Of a stretch of DNA of 64,000 bases, positions 8,111-17,235 are shown piece after piece (position 1 is the first letter of the stretch; the number at the start of each line of letters is the position of its first letter). The notes under the pieces are model-generated. The model was not told the DNA's origin and did no database searches. It saw only the letters and a list, made by a program, of their open reading frames with translations. The stretch comes from Mariaggregatimicrobium sp964498785 (GTDB lineage Bacteria > Zhuqueibacterota > Zhuqueibacteria > Thermofontimicrobiales > Thiofontviventaceae), in assembly GCA_964498785.1 (NCBI GenBank), contig CAZCJL010000001.1, positions 117,869-181,868 of the forward strand, in the 5' to 3' direction. The translations under genes and the position numbers were made by a program.

Positions 8111-9625
8111 TTAAATTTTCTTTCTGTTACGATATTTTGTCGCGATGAGTTCCAAATCCTGTGCCGCGTTTGGTGGCGGTGTTGTGCATAAACTGACAAG
8201 AATTGTTAAGATCGTTGCAATGACAAATGCCGGCACCAGTTCGTAAATAATGGCTTTCAGAGCAGGCGTTTGATTCCAGATAATTGTGATCAGCGTTCCG
8301 GAAACCAGGCCTGCGACAACGCCCCATTTTGTTGTCTTCTTCCAGAATAAGGATAAAATAATTGTCGGTCCGATAGATGCGCCCAGGCCTCCCCATGCAA
8401 ACAGCACCAGCCAGAAAATAATTTGCGACGCAGAGATAGCAAGTATCAGCGAAAAAAGAACAAGCACAGTAACGACGATTCTGCTATATAGCACGAGTTT
8501 TTTCTGCGGAATGTCTTCATTTTTATGAAGTATTTTTTGATAAACGTCACGTACAACACCGGATGCAGCAACGAGTAATTGCGAGTCCGCAGTAGACATA
8601 ATCGCGGCGAAAATTGCGGCTATTACCATCCCAAACAAAATAGGGTGGAGATGCGCCTGCGCCAGAACAGGGAATAAATTTTCCTGATCTCCTGCCGGAA
8701 GCATATCAATGTTCGGATAAAATGTTCGCCCGATAAGCCCGATGTAAATCGCTCCCCATGCCATGAATACGTTCCATACAGTTCCCATGAGCGCTGAAAC
8801 ACGTAATTGGCGGGGATCATCGATCGACATGTATCTGGCTAAAATATGCGGATTGCCCGGAGATCCCAGTCCGATTCCGATGTAGCCGATAATTCCGCCA
8901 ACAGTCAGCGAGAACGGATCAATGAGTGCGGGTTCGAGCGCTTTTAGTGAGGAAATCATGATGTGCAATCCTCCTTTATCAGAAATTGCAATGATCGGCA
9001 AAACAATCAGTGTAATGATCATGAAAAATGCCTGAATCATATCTGTTAATGATACCGCTAAAAAACCGCCCAGTACTGTATAAATTAACACAATTGCTGC
9101 TGTTAAAAACAATCCGGTTGTATAATCAATCCCAAAACCGGCAAAAAACGCCTTTCCGCCGCCACTAAATTGCGCAGCGACGTAAGTGATCATAAAGATA
9201 AGAATAATGAACACCGAAAGAATACGCAACAAACCAGAGGAATCTGCGAACCGAGATTCAAAAAAATCCGGTAACGTGATATTATCCATTTTTTCAGTGA
9301 ATCGCCGCAATCTTTTGGCAACAAATAAGAACAAAAATAATTCGACAATAATGTAACCAACCACAGCCCAGATAGCGGATACACCCCTTAAATAGGCCAT
9401 TCCGGTGACGCCCAGTAAAAGCCAAGAACTTCTGCCTGAAACGACTGCGCTTAGCGCAACGACGAATTGTTTCAATTTTCGACCAGCTAAAAAATATTCA
9501 CCAATTCCACCGGAAGAGAAGCGGGTTGTAAAAACACCGATTCCGATAATAATAATTAAATAAAAGATAAAAGAGATGACAGCCCATAAATTCGTTTGAA
9601 CAACAAAAGTACCAGCGTCTTCCAC
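8111..9625 (-). CDS. sodium:solute symporter (SSS family, PutP-like)
   Basis: 504 residues with about 13 hydrophobic helices in the LeuT-fold SSS pattern: TTRFSSGGIGEYFLAGRKL at the first loop, ALSAVVSGRSSWLLLGVTG, and GLGSPGNPHILARYMS, the last very like PutP-type proline/solute transporters. It should couple Na+ entry to uptake of an organic solute across the inner membrane. The start is GTG at 9625, immediately after the stop of a 29-codon reading frame whose 3' end contains the Shine-Dalgarno (GAGGAGGG). That arrangement suggests translational coupling with the small peptide. Confidence 0.92.
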   Translation of the reverse strand: MEDAGTFVVQTNLWAVISFIFYLIIIIGIGVFTTRFSSGGIGEYFLAGRKLKQFVVALSAVVSGRSSWLLLGVTGMAYLRGVSAIWAVVGYIIVELFLFLFVAKRLRRFTEKMDNITLPDFFESRFADSSGLLRILSVFIILIFMITYVAAQFSGGGKAFFAGFGIDYTTGLFLTAAIVLIYTVLGGFLAVSLTDMIQAFFMIITLIVLPIIAISDKGGLHIMISSLKALEPALIDPFSLTVGGIIGYIGIGLGSPGNPHILARYMSIDDPRQLRVSALMGTVWNVFMAWGAIYIGLIGRTFYPNIDMLPAGDQENLFPVLAQAHLHPILFGMVIAAIFAAIMSTADSQLLVAASGVVRDVYQKILHKNEDIPQKKLVLYSRIVVTVLVLFSLILAISASQIIFWLVLFAWGGLGASIGPTIILSLFWKKTTKWGVVAGLVSGTLITIIWNQTPALKAIIYELVPAFVIATILTILVSLCTTPPPNAAQDLELIATKYRNRKKI

Positions 9626-9715
9626 TTATTCTCCCTCCTCTTTTAATAGAATATACAGCACATAGGCCAGGATAAGAATGGCGAGGGGAAGCCCGAAAAG
9701 AGCGAACCAGATCAT
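9626..9715 (-). CDS. 29-residue single-helix membrane peptide, probable symporter accessory subunit
   Basis: ATG at 9715, preceded by CGGAG at 6-base spacing, encodes MIWFALFGLPLAILILAYV followed by a short acidic-ended tail (LYILLKEEGE). It is one hydrophobic helix with an inside-charged C-terminus. Its stop abuts the symporter start. Small single-helix partners encoded just upstream are known for several sodium-dependent transporters (for example the MetS-type subunits of NSS transporters and 'symporter small accessory' proteins), so a subunit role is inferred from position and size, not from a recognised motif. Confidence 0.7.
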   Translation of the reverse strand: MIWFALFGLPLAILILAYVLYILLKEEGE

Positions 9716-10209
9716 GAATAACTCCGATGTTATTTTTCAATCTCGATTAGGCAATATTTCTAAAGATAATAAAAGCAATGCAAAGAATCAAGTAATTTAC
9801 AAAATGAAACTTTTCTAAATTAAATGAGTTGAAATCTCTCTTAATTATTAAACATTAAACGTAATAATTAAAGTAAAATATATTTGAATTAAGTAGCATG
9901 TTCGTTGGTGAAAAAATATTATCGGAGAAAAATAGATAAATTGTGCTGGCGATCAATTTACAATTTTGAAATCATTTTTAAATTGGGACTAACATATCTA
10001 AATCATTAAAACTCTAATTACGGTATCTGAAAAGTGTAGTTCAAGAGAGCAGTTTGTTCTTTGAAATCATTCAAATTCCGCCAGTTATGACAAAATGGAA
10101 CTGTGTTTAAGTTGATTTTTATTGCTGAAACGATATTAATTCGAGTTAAGACACATTCTACCCGGAATTCTTTCAGTATTCAAGAGTTCATCAGTAAGGA
10201 GGTAGAAAA
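9716..10209. other. AT-rich intergenic region
   Basis: A divergent spacer of about 490 bases between the symporter operon and the small secreted-protein gene. It must hold both promoters, but I could not place a convincing -35/-10 pair. No RNA gene or repeat was seen. Confidence 0.5.
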
Positions 10210-10830
10210 ATGAATTTATTCACGATGAAGAGTGGGGCATTTCTATTTTTATTATTTACTATTTGGGGTCAATGCGTCAATGCGCAGGTGGTAAAACTTA
10301 CCTGGGATCCGAATCCTGAAGAAAACATAATGCATTATACAGTCTATCGCGGTAATTCTTCTCAACCGGAACAAGCCTATGCGACTGTTCCTGCACTAAG
10401 AACCGTCTATTATGATACATCAATTACTATCGGGAGAACATATTACTACCGAATGACTGCCACAGATTCTGCAAAAAATATAAGCGATTATTCTGATGAA
10501 GTGATGATCGTCGCAATACCCCATATTGACGGCCGAGTTGATACCCTCATCGCCAATTCATTGGATATTCAGAACTATCCGAATCCCTTTAATCCGGAAA
10601 CGATGATCCAGTTCACAATTCCCGAGGCTGGTCATCTGAATCTAACAGTTTACGATATACTTGGTCGGGAGGTAATAAAACTGGTGGATGAATACAAAAT
10701 TGCGGGCCAGCACACGATTAAGTGGAGAGGATTGGACAGTGAAGGAAAAAGAGTTGGATCGGGGATTTATTTTTGTCGGCTTGAGATGAACAGGTATAGC
10801 GGTGTGATTAAGTTAGTTGTTACGCACTAG
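10210..10830 (+). CDS. secreted FN3-like protein with T9SS-type sorting domain
   Basis: 206 residues: a signal peptide cleaved near NAQ, a single fibronectin-III-like domain at about 27-103 (VKLTWDPNPEENIMHYTVYRG ... TYYYRMTATDSAKNISDYS), a short linker, and a FlgD-like Ig C-terminal domain from about 118 (IQNYPNPFNPETMIQF ... GREVIKLVDE ... GSGIYFCRLE). The last part is the sorting signal used by type IX secretion in FCB bacteria. So this is a minimal surface protein with one FN3 module. AAGGAGG precedes the ATG. Confidence 0.85.
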   Translation: MNLFTMKSGAFLFLLFTIWGQCVNAQVVKLTWDPNPEENIMHYTVYRGNSSQPEQAYATVPALRTVYYDTSITIGRTYYYRMTATDSAKNISDYSDEVMIVAIPHIDGRVDTLIANSLDIQNYPNPFNPETMIQFTIPEAGHLNLTVYDILGREVIKLVDEYKIAGQHTIKWRGLDSEGKRVGSGIYFCRLEMNRYSGVIKLVVTH

Positions 10831-11099
10831 TAATACTGACAAACAATGGTCGAAAAACTTCAATAATTTTCAGAGAATATTATCGTAAAAAGTCATTTAA
10901 ATGTTAAATCTGACGATTTTATAAGTACAAAAGTGAAATTAATTGTTGCATTTTTGTGATGATATGCTTATATATAATATTGATGATGTTTTAATCTATT
11001 GCAATATTTATAGTTACGATTTACCTGATACTGGCATGAGATTTGATGGAATAAAGTAAGTGATTATGAGTGAGGAAAATATCATGCGAGATTTTAAAT
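10831..11099. other. intergenic, no gene seen
   Basis: AT-rich spacer after the small FN3 protein. It holds only very short reading frames without ribosome sites. Confidence 0.4.
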
Positions 11100-11122
11100 A
11101 AGGGGGCGATGCTCCCTTTTTT
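11100..11122 (+). terminator. Rho-independent terminator
   Basis: An 8-bp stem (AAGGGGGC with GCTCCCTT, one G-U pair), 3-base loop, then a T-run of seven. It lies 270 bases beyond the FN3-protein stop and ahead of the next gene, so it probably ends that transcript. Confidence 0.7.
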
Positions 11123-11230
11123 TATTTTAGGGAGATGATAATCGAATTTTAATTTATGGATAAGTGTTTCTCGGACGACATGTATTTGAGATTAATCCTG
11201 ATGTCCTAAAATTTACTCGAGGAGGTTCAC

Positions 11231-13390
11231 GTGAATTTCAAACGATTGATATATTTGTTGACAACGAGTTGTTTCTTAATGAGTAATGTATATGCCGCAA
11301 CATATTATGTGAGTACGACCGGATCGGATAGCAATTCCGGGATGCCTGCACAACAGGCATGGGCGACATTCAGTCATGCGGTATCGCGGCTTTCACCTGG
11401 TGATGAATTAATCATATTAGATGGAACTTATAATCAGAGTTTATATGTTTCTCGTTCGGGCACTTCATCAAATCCGATCTCGATACGTGCAATGAATGAC
11501 GGGAAGGTTTTTGTTGATGGAAGGAGTAGCGTGCGACCGTGCACTATTTCAGGGAGTTATATACATATTAACGGAATCGTATTTCAAAATTCGTCCGGCT
11601 CTGTTGTTGTTGTATCCGGTCGGTATAATGAAATCAAAAGATGTTCTGCATATAATGGGAGGTTTGGAGGAAATGACCATTGCTGGGAAATAACAGGCAC
11701 ATATAACTTACTCGAAGACTGTATAGCTGCAGGCACAGAAAGACATTTGTTTTTATCATGGTCATCACGGGGAATAGAAACTCACAATACTTTTCGAAGA
11801 TGTTTTGCCTATGGTTATAGAATTTCCAGTAACTCGACAAGCAGTCGCTCCGCATTTAATATTTATGGTGCATCTAACGATATTATTGAAAATTGTATTG
11901 CATGGGGAGGTCATGAATACGCTGCCATTTCAATACATTCAGCTTCTTGGGAAAGTACGTATAGGTGTGATAATAATTTAGTTATAGGTTGTATTTTCAT
12001 GAGAGCTGGAGACGGTGACATTGCTGATCCTGGCTTGGGTGTTTTTATATCAGCATCCGGGGGACCTGTGAGTCCAAGAAATAACGCAGTTAAAAACTGT
12101 ATTATTTATGATAATAATTATGGAATAAGATTAAGTTCGACATCTAATACTATTATAGAAAATTGTACAATATTAAGTAATCATCATTATGGAATTAGTT
12201 CTGAAAATTCAAGTGACATTATCAAAAATACAATAATTTATAACAATAATTCAGGATATTCCAGTACTGCTGGTGACTTTTCTTATATTGATATTTATAA
12301 TAACAGTTCAAATAACTCAATTAGAAGCAATTGGACGAATTCTATTTCACGAGATCCCTTAATAGATGAAAATATACTATCCATCCCGATTGACTCACCT
12401 TGTAAAAATTCTGGCGAGAATAATGCCGATATTGGTGCAAATGTTCTATTTCAATATGAAAACGGAGTTTTAACCAATAAATTACTATGGCCTTGGCCGA
12501 TGGAGAACAGAATCAATAAAGAACTTAACATTAATATGATGGAGCAACTAGCAGAATTAGTTGGTTCTTTTTCAGAAGATAGCTCAATGAGTGTCAAAAT
12601 CGATTCGAATCCGGTTTCAGGAAATATTCCATTATTAGTAAATTTTGAATCACTTGTTTCCAATGGAAATGCCCCATACACTTTCGCTTGGGATTTTGGT
12701 GACGATAGTTCATCTCAAGAGCCAAATCCATCACACACTTTTACAAATGCAGGAAATTACCAAATTTCGTTAACTGTGACAGACAGTGATAATCAGACTG
12801 CGTCTGCAGCGACTCAAATTCGTGCTGTCGATCCTGAAAATGTTTTAAGAATAAATCGAGTGCGATTTTGTGAAACTGAAGATACAAATGCCGTGACTCA
12901 GATTGAAGTTGATAGATGGTACGATCTGTATATTGATTTCGTTACACCAGCCGGTTGGAATGAACTCTCTTATGCAGATTTATGGCTCCATCATTCTTCC
13001 AATGGAACAGGAAATATCGAAAACCGAGGAGGAAATTTTTCTTCAATTAATAATTACGTTTTGAGTTATTCAGTAGCCACGCCGGAAATTTGGGTAAAAG
13101 AAAGCGAGGGATCAGATGAATGGAGTAATAATACGGGTCATTTGGGACTTTATGTGGATGATGATAATAATGAATATCGAATAAGTAATGCTGAGGGTTG
13201 GGCAAGGGCAAGAATAAAGCTATTACCAAATGCCGAATCAGGGAATTGGAATATCAATTGCTATGCAGTGCAATCCGATCGGTCAATTTCAGAACTCTTC
13301 ACTGATGAAATCACAGTTATAAATGAAATAGACAACATACCGCCCAATCCGCCTAATAATATTAATGCAGAATTCACTTCTGAAAATTAA
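11231..13390 (+). CDS. secreted parallel beta-helix protein with PKD domain, apparently C-terminally truncated
   Basis: 719 residues from a GTG with GAGGAGG ahead. After a signal peptide (ending VYA-A) the opening TYYVSTTGSDSNSGMPAQQAWATF is the DUF1565-like entry to a right-handed beta-helix; repeated turns such as NTIIENCTILSNHHYGI run to about residue 390. A PKD domain follows at about 460-540 (WDFGDDSSSQEPNPSHTFTNAGNYQISLTVTD), then a beta-rich domain at about 545-700. Such proteins often bind or cleave polysaccharide. The protein stops at DNIPPNPPNNINAEF..., exactly where an FN3 domain would begin, and there is no sorting domain, unlike its neighbours. Confidence 0.85.
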   Translation: MNFKRLIYLLTTSCFLMSNVYAATYYVSTTGSDSNSGMPAQQAWATFSHAVSRLSPGDELIILDGTYNQSLYVSRSGTSSNPISIRAMNDGKVFVDGRSSVRPCTISGSYIHINGIVFQNSSGSVVVVSGRYNEIKRCSAYNGRFGGNDHCWEITGTYNLLEDCIAAGTERHLFLSWSSRGIETHNTFRRCFAYGYRISSNSTSSRSAFNIYGASNDIIENCIAWGGHEYAAISIHSASWESTYRCDNNLVIGCIFMRAGDGDIADPGLGVFISASGGPVSPRNNAVKNCIIYDNNYGIRLSSTSNTIIENCTILSNHHYGISSENSSDIIKNTIIYNNNSGYSSTAGDFSYIDIYNNSSNNSIRSNWTNSISRDPLIDENILSIPIDSPCKNSGENNADIGANVLFQYENGVLTNKLLWPWPMENRINKELNINMMEQLAELVGSFSEDSSMSVKIDSNPVSGNIPLLVNFESLVSNGNAPYTFAWDFGDDSSSQEPNPSHTFTNAGNYQISLTVTDSDNQTASAATQIRAVDPENVLRINRVRFCETEDTNAVTQIEVDRWYDLYIDFVTPAGWNELSYADLWLHHSSNGTGNIENRGGNFSSINNYVLSYSVATPEIWVKESEGSDEWSNNTGHLGLYVDDDNNEYRISNAEGWARARIKLLPNAESGNWNINCYAVQSDRSISELFTDEITVINEIDNIPPNPPNNINAEFTSEN

Positions 13391-13408
13391 TCTATAAATT
13401 GAGTTAAA

Positions 13409-13442
13409 AAAGCCGGATAACCAAACCAGATTATCCGGCTTT
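13409..13442. terminator. bidirectional terminator between convergent genes
   Basis: A perfect 12-bp stem (AAAGCCGGATAA with TTATCCGGCTTT) and a 10-base loop. On the minus strand it is followed by six T residues; on the plus strand the stem itself ends in TTT. It serves the beta-helix gene and the gene ending at 13448. Confidence 0.88.
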
Positions 13443-13447
13443 CTAAA

Positions 13448-16201
13448 TTATTTGATCAGTGTCATTTTCTGAGATTTCTTGAAGTTATTTCCGTCGGTTG
13501 ACGCTTCCATTTGATAAATATAAATTCCGCTCGTCACCTGGCTGCCGAGATTATCTTTTCCATCCCACATAATAGTATGTCTGCCAATGTTTTGTTTTCC
13601 ATTCACTAAAGTACAAACTTCACGGCCCTGGATATCAAATATTCTGATGGTCACATTCGATTCCTCCGGCAATTCGTACTGAATAAATGTCGTCGGATTA
13701 AAAGGATTCGGATAATTTGGCAATAAGTTATAGGTTGTTGGCATCGCGCTTAATTCACCATTGCTTTCGAAAATTGATGCTGATTCCGATAACTGATTAT
13801 GCGTGACGAATATCTCAAATTCCCCAATCTGACGCCAGTTATTTCTGGGCTCAAGTAATTGCAGCTTTATATATTTCGCCAAGACCGGTTGAATTGTCAC
13901 TTCTTCCCAATCACCAGTCGTTCTGTTGTATTCATGCACAAATTGAAAGTCAGCATCATCAACGCCGGTCGTCGATATCCAAAGTTGGTACTTGGTTACC
14001 CAATGTTTCTCCCAGCCAACTCCAGTATCTGTGATCAATCTGTATTTTGTCACATTTTTGACTGCTTGATCATTGAATTCGAAAATTGCAAAGCAATCTC
14101 TCCATTTCGGTCCGGCACTGACTGTACCATCCCAACCTTCAATGTCGCCGTCGATAGCATTGTCCCAGCCCTCGTTTTCCCAGCAACGTGTACCTTCTAC
14201 TAATTGAAGCACGCCTTGCGTTTCCTGTGGCATTAAAAAATTAACAACCACTGGTGTTTGAGATTCAAGAGAGGAATACTGAATTAATTTGTTGTAAACA
14301 TAAACCACAACTGCTTTTTCACCCGCATCGCTTGAAGTAAACGAACCCTGATATGTTCCCGGTTCATCTGTTTCATACACAGGATTATAATAGTTATTTT
14401 CACCTGTCGCAACGATTCGGAAAGCACCGGGATAAACGCCTGATACCGGATTGCCAGTATTATCAGTTAGGTGTATTGTAACCACAGATTGATCTATTCC
14501 ATCTGCATAGTGCGGTGTTGTTGCGTCAATCATTGAACCTGATATTTCAGGAACAACGACTTGTTCGTAAATTTCGAATTCACCAACCTGGCGCCATCCC
14601 CGTGCTGGTTCATCAACAACTATTCGAATATATTTTGCAGACACTGGTATAAATTCGAAAACATTCCAGCCGCTTTGTTCTGTATTTTCGAATTCGCCGA
14701 TTAAGGTAAAGTCAGAATCTTCAGTGCCTTCAGTTGATGCAAACAGCCTGAATTTTTTTACATAATCCTGCATTTTATTTGGAACACCGGTGTCTGTCAT
14801 CATTCGGGCTTTATGGATAGTGTGAACCATTTCGTCTTCAAAACAGAAAATCGCCCACGCATCTTGCGGTCCTGCATTTGTTGTTCCAGACCAGCCATAA
14901 GTATCGCGGTCAATGGCATTGTCCCAATCCTCAGCTTCGTGCCAGCAGTTACTTTGTTCAACAACCTTTAGATATGCATATCCGACATAATCATCTTCAT
15001 TGAACACCTCGATTAATCCAACGGTGGTTTTCGTATCAGAGTCATGCGGATTTGAAATCGTGAGAGTGACGTTGTAGATACCCGGAATCTCATACGTATG
15101 TTCCGGATTTCTTTCCCGACTGGTGGTTCCATCGCCGAAATTCCAATGGTAAGAGTTTACCTGTCCTTTGGAGCGGTCATAAAACTGCACATGTATCGGT
15201 CCAAAACCAATTGTGGGATCTGCATCAAACGTGGCAGTTGGAGCCGAATAATCCGGGCCTCCAATAATCACAGAATTCGATGTTTGCAGATCGCCATAAT
15301 TTTCACCATCCATCGGAAGCACAGTAAAATACCACGTTTCGCCGCCTACTGTCGCCGTTCCGGGAATGACAAGTTGGTCATCGAAAGCAGGATCTAATAC
15401 ATCATCGCGATACCAACGGATTTCAGTACCACTTTCCGGATCAACATCTGCATCAGAATAGCTATATTGAGCAACGATATCCTCATCGACAGCCGGTTCC
15501 AGCGGCGTCAGCGAGACAACAGTCGCTTCGGGAGGCGTATTGCCAATTGTGACCGGATCAACCCATATTCGGGGATTACTCGGATCTTTCCCATCATGGA
15601 CACCCAGAACACATTGCCATATTTCTCCTTTTTCGGTGGCTGATGAGGGGATCGTGGTTTGATATCGATAATCAGTTGCCCATTCGCCATTTCTTTGCCA
15701 GAAAATCACTCGCTGACCAATGTCTTCAGGATCATCATCAGCATCGTAATAAGTATAGGAAAGGTGCAGATCATCAGTTGTCAGCGGATTCGTGGGTAAG
15801 ATTTGAGCATCCCGTGCTTCCGGGATTGTATTTGGTACAGGAGTTCCAAACGTGACTGAGGCAGTGTAAGTGATACTGGCATCGGTTCCATCATGAACTC
15901 TTAGATAGAGCTCCCAGAGCTCATTATCACCTGTTGCAGATGCAGGAATTGTTAATTCACCACGATACTGAGTCTGCCAGACACCATTTCGTTGCCAGGC
16001 AACAAATCGTTGTCCAACATCCTCGGGATCTCCGTCTGCATCATAATATTCATAATAGCAGGTTAAATCATCATCTAAAGATGGATTACCGGGAATGATA
16101 CCGAAATTCCTTGCTTCAGGCGGTGTGTTCTGTGCCATTACCTGGAATGAAAAACCCAAAGCGATGCAAATCATGAGTGCAAATTTTAAATAGGTTTTCA
16201 T
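13448..16201 (-). CDS. secreted multidomain protein: three tandem repeats, PKD, two discoidin-like domains, T9SS sorting domain
   Basis: About 917 residues. The start at 16201 has AAAGGAG five bases upstream; an upstream in-frame ATG at 16216 contains that site and is less likely. After the signal peptide (ending VMAQ) come three related repeats of about 95 residues, each with a PPEA...P..P..DDL..YYDADxDPED or similar opening and a W(Q)RNG segment. A PKD domain follows (FNFGDGTTSRERNPEHTY-like, about 320-395). Two F5/8-type-C-like modules at about 405-550 and 670-815 each start with WDNAID and end with WRQ(V/I)GEFEI. The C-terminus (NYPNPFNPTTFIQYELPE...GIYIYQME) is the sorting domain. Probable cell-surface glycan-binding protein. 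Confidence 0.85.
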   Translation of the reverse strand: MKTYLKFALMICIALGFSFQVMAQNTPPEARNFGIIPGNPSLDDDLTCYYEYYDADGDPEDVGQRFVAWQRNGVWQTQYRGELTIPASATGDNELWELYLRVHDGTDASITYTASVTFGTPVPNTIPEARDAQILPTNPLTTDDLHLSYTYYDADDDPEDIGQRVIFWQRNGEWATDYRYQTTIPSSATEKGEIWQCVLGVHDGKDPSNPRIWVDPVTIGNTPPEATVVSLTPLEPAVDEDIVAQYSYSDADVDPESGTEIRWYRDDVLDPAFDDQLVIPGTATVGGETWYFTVLPMDGENYGDLQTSNSVIIGGPDYSAPTATFDADPTIGFGPIHVQFYDRSKGQVNSYHWNFGDGTTSRERNPEHTYEIPGIYNVTLTISNPHDSDTKTTVGLIEVFNEDDYVGYAYLKVVEQSNCWHEAEDWDNAIDRDTYGWSGTTNAGPQDAWAIFCFEDEMVHTIHKARMMTDTGVPNKMQDYVKKFRLFASTEGTEDSDFTLIGEFENTEQSGWNVFEFIPVSAKYIRIVVDEPARGWRQVGEFEIYEQVVVPEISGSMIDATTPHYADGIDQSVVTIHLTDNTGNPVSGVYPGAFRIVATGENNYYNPVYETDEPGTYQGSFTSSDAGEKAVVVYVYNKLIQYSSLESQTPVVVNFLMPQETQGVLQLVEGTRCWENEGWDNAIDGDIEGWDGTVSAGPKWRDCFAIFEFNDQAVKNVTKYRLITDTGVGWEKHWVTKYQLWISTTGVDDADFQFVHEYNRTTGDWEEVTIQPVLAKYIKLQLLEPRNNWRQIGEFEIFVTHNQLSESASIFESNGELSAMPTTYNLLPNYPNPFNPTTFIQYELPEESNVTIRIFDIQGREVCTLVNGKQNIGRHTIMWDGKDNLGSQVTSGIYIYQMEASTDGNNFKKSQKMTLIK

Positions 16202-16308
16202 AATGACTCCTTTCATTTAATAACTTATTGTTTTATAATATTATAATTAATTATTTATTATATTGACGCTGCTTGTTTTTAAAATAAAGATTTATACGAA
16301 TACGAATG

Positions 16309-17235
16309 TTACGAACTACCATGAATTAGCTTTGACAAAAACCACTTAAATTCCATCTTGTTTAATTCCGATTTTGGACATTTCATATTTTCTCTTTTTG
16401 ATAACAAGTAATCTAACAATTGGCTGGTCGGAACAAACCAGCCGTTCCTTTTCGAAAGTTCAGTCAATAAAAATTTTGTATCCGGATTGATACGACCGTT
16501 CTGAAAAAACTCATTTCCGAAATGCGTATAAACGATGCAAATCCCATTTTCTGTTTCAAGTCGTTCCTGATTTTCGAGCTTTAAAAGTTCGTTAAAGCTC
16601 TCCACCGACCCCCCATCTGATGAAGAAAACCAGTAATTCACAAATGGTCTTTTTTCATCATGATAAGGAATGGAGGGATTAATTTTGAATATATTTATAT
16701 CATTAAATACAAAATTACGAACATATTTAATGTGTTTCTGACAAATATCCCCCCAAAAATAAGGTGAATTATCGACGTGTCCTTCGAACCGTGACGATTT
16801 ATGCTTTAATTTCATTATCCATCTAAAAAATAAATTGTTTAATCTTTCATGTCCCCAATAGATATTTTCGCGATTCATGCTGTGGTTGATATATAACGTT
16901 GGATAAAATCCTAAATTATTTTTAAATTTATTAAGTGCTTTAATTATTTTATCTCTGCTACTCGACGCCATTGAAGCACCATGAAACGCAATTTCAAAAC
17001 CATTTTTGTGGAGCCATTTTATATATTCGAGATATTCATCATCCATCAGCGTCTGACTATCATAGTATTTATTATTTTTATCGTCTGAGGAAAAACTCCA
17101 AACGCTCTTCGTAATTTTAATATTCAGATTAAGCAACAGATCATAAATGGGTTTTATTCTCTCCACTGTTGCATGGTCTGTATCATCGACGATCGAAAAA
17201 GCGAATTTTTTAGTTTTTGGAAACAATGTTATCAT
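16309..17235 (-). CDS. polysaccharide deacetylase-like protein
   Basis: 308 residues in the (beta/alpha) glycoside hydrolase/deacetylase superfamily. FAFSIVDDTDHA near the N-terminus resembles the metal-binding Asp-Asp motif, and HKNGFEIAFHGASM and YINHSMNRENIYWG supply histidines in places where deacetylase motif 2 would be, although the standard HxxxH spacing is not clear. IVYTHFGNEF near the end resembles the last motif. It overlaps the AsnB-like gene by 26 bases and closes the polysaccharide operon, suggesting removal of acetyl groups from the polymer or its precursor. Enzymatic identity is tentative. Confidence 0.65.
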   Translation of the reverse strand: MITLFPKTKKFAFSIVDDTDHATVERIKPIYDLLLNLNIKITKSVWSFSSDDKNNKYYDSQTLMDDEYLEYIKWLHKNGFEIAFHGASMASSSRDKIIKALNKFKNNLGFYPTLYINHSMNRENIYWGHERLNNLFFRWIMKLKHKSSRFEGHVDNSPYFWGDICQKHIKYVRNFVFNDINIFKINPSIPYHDEKRPFVNYWFSSSDGGSVESFNELLKLENQERLETENGICIVYTHFGNEFFQNGRINPDTKFLLTELSKRNGWFVPTSQLLDYLLSKRENMKCPKSELNKMEFKWFLSKLIHGSS

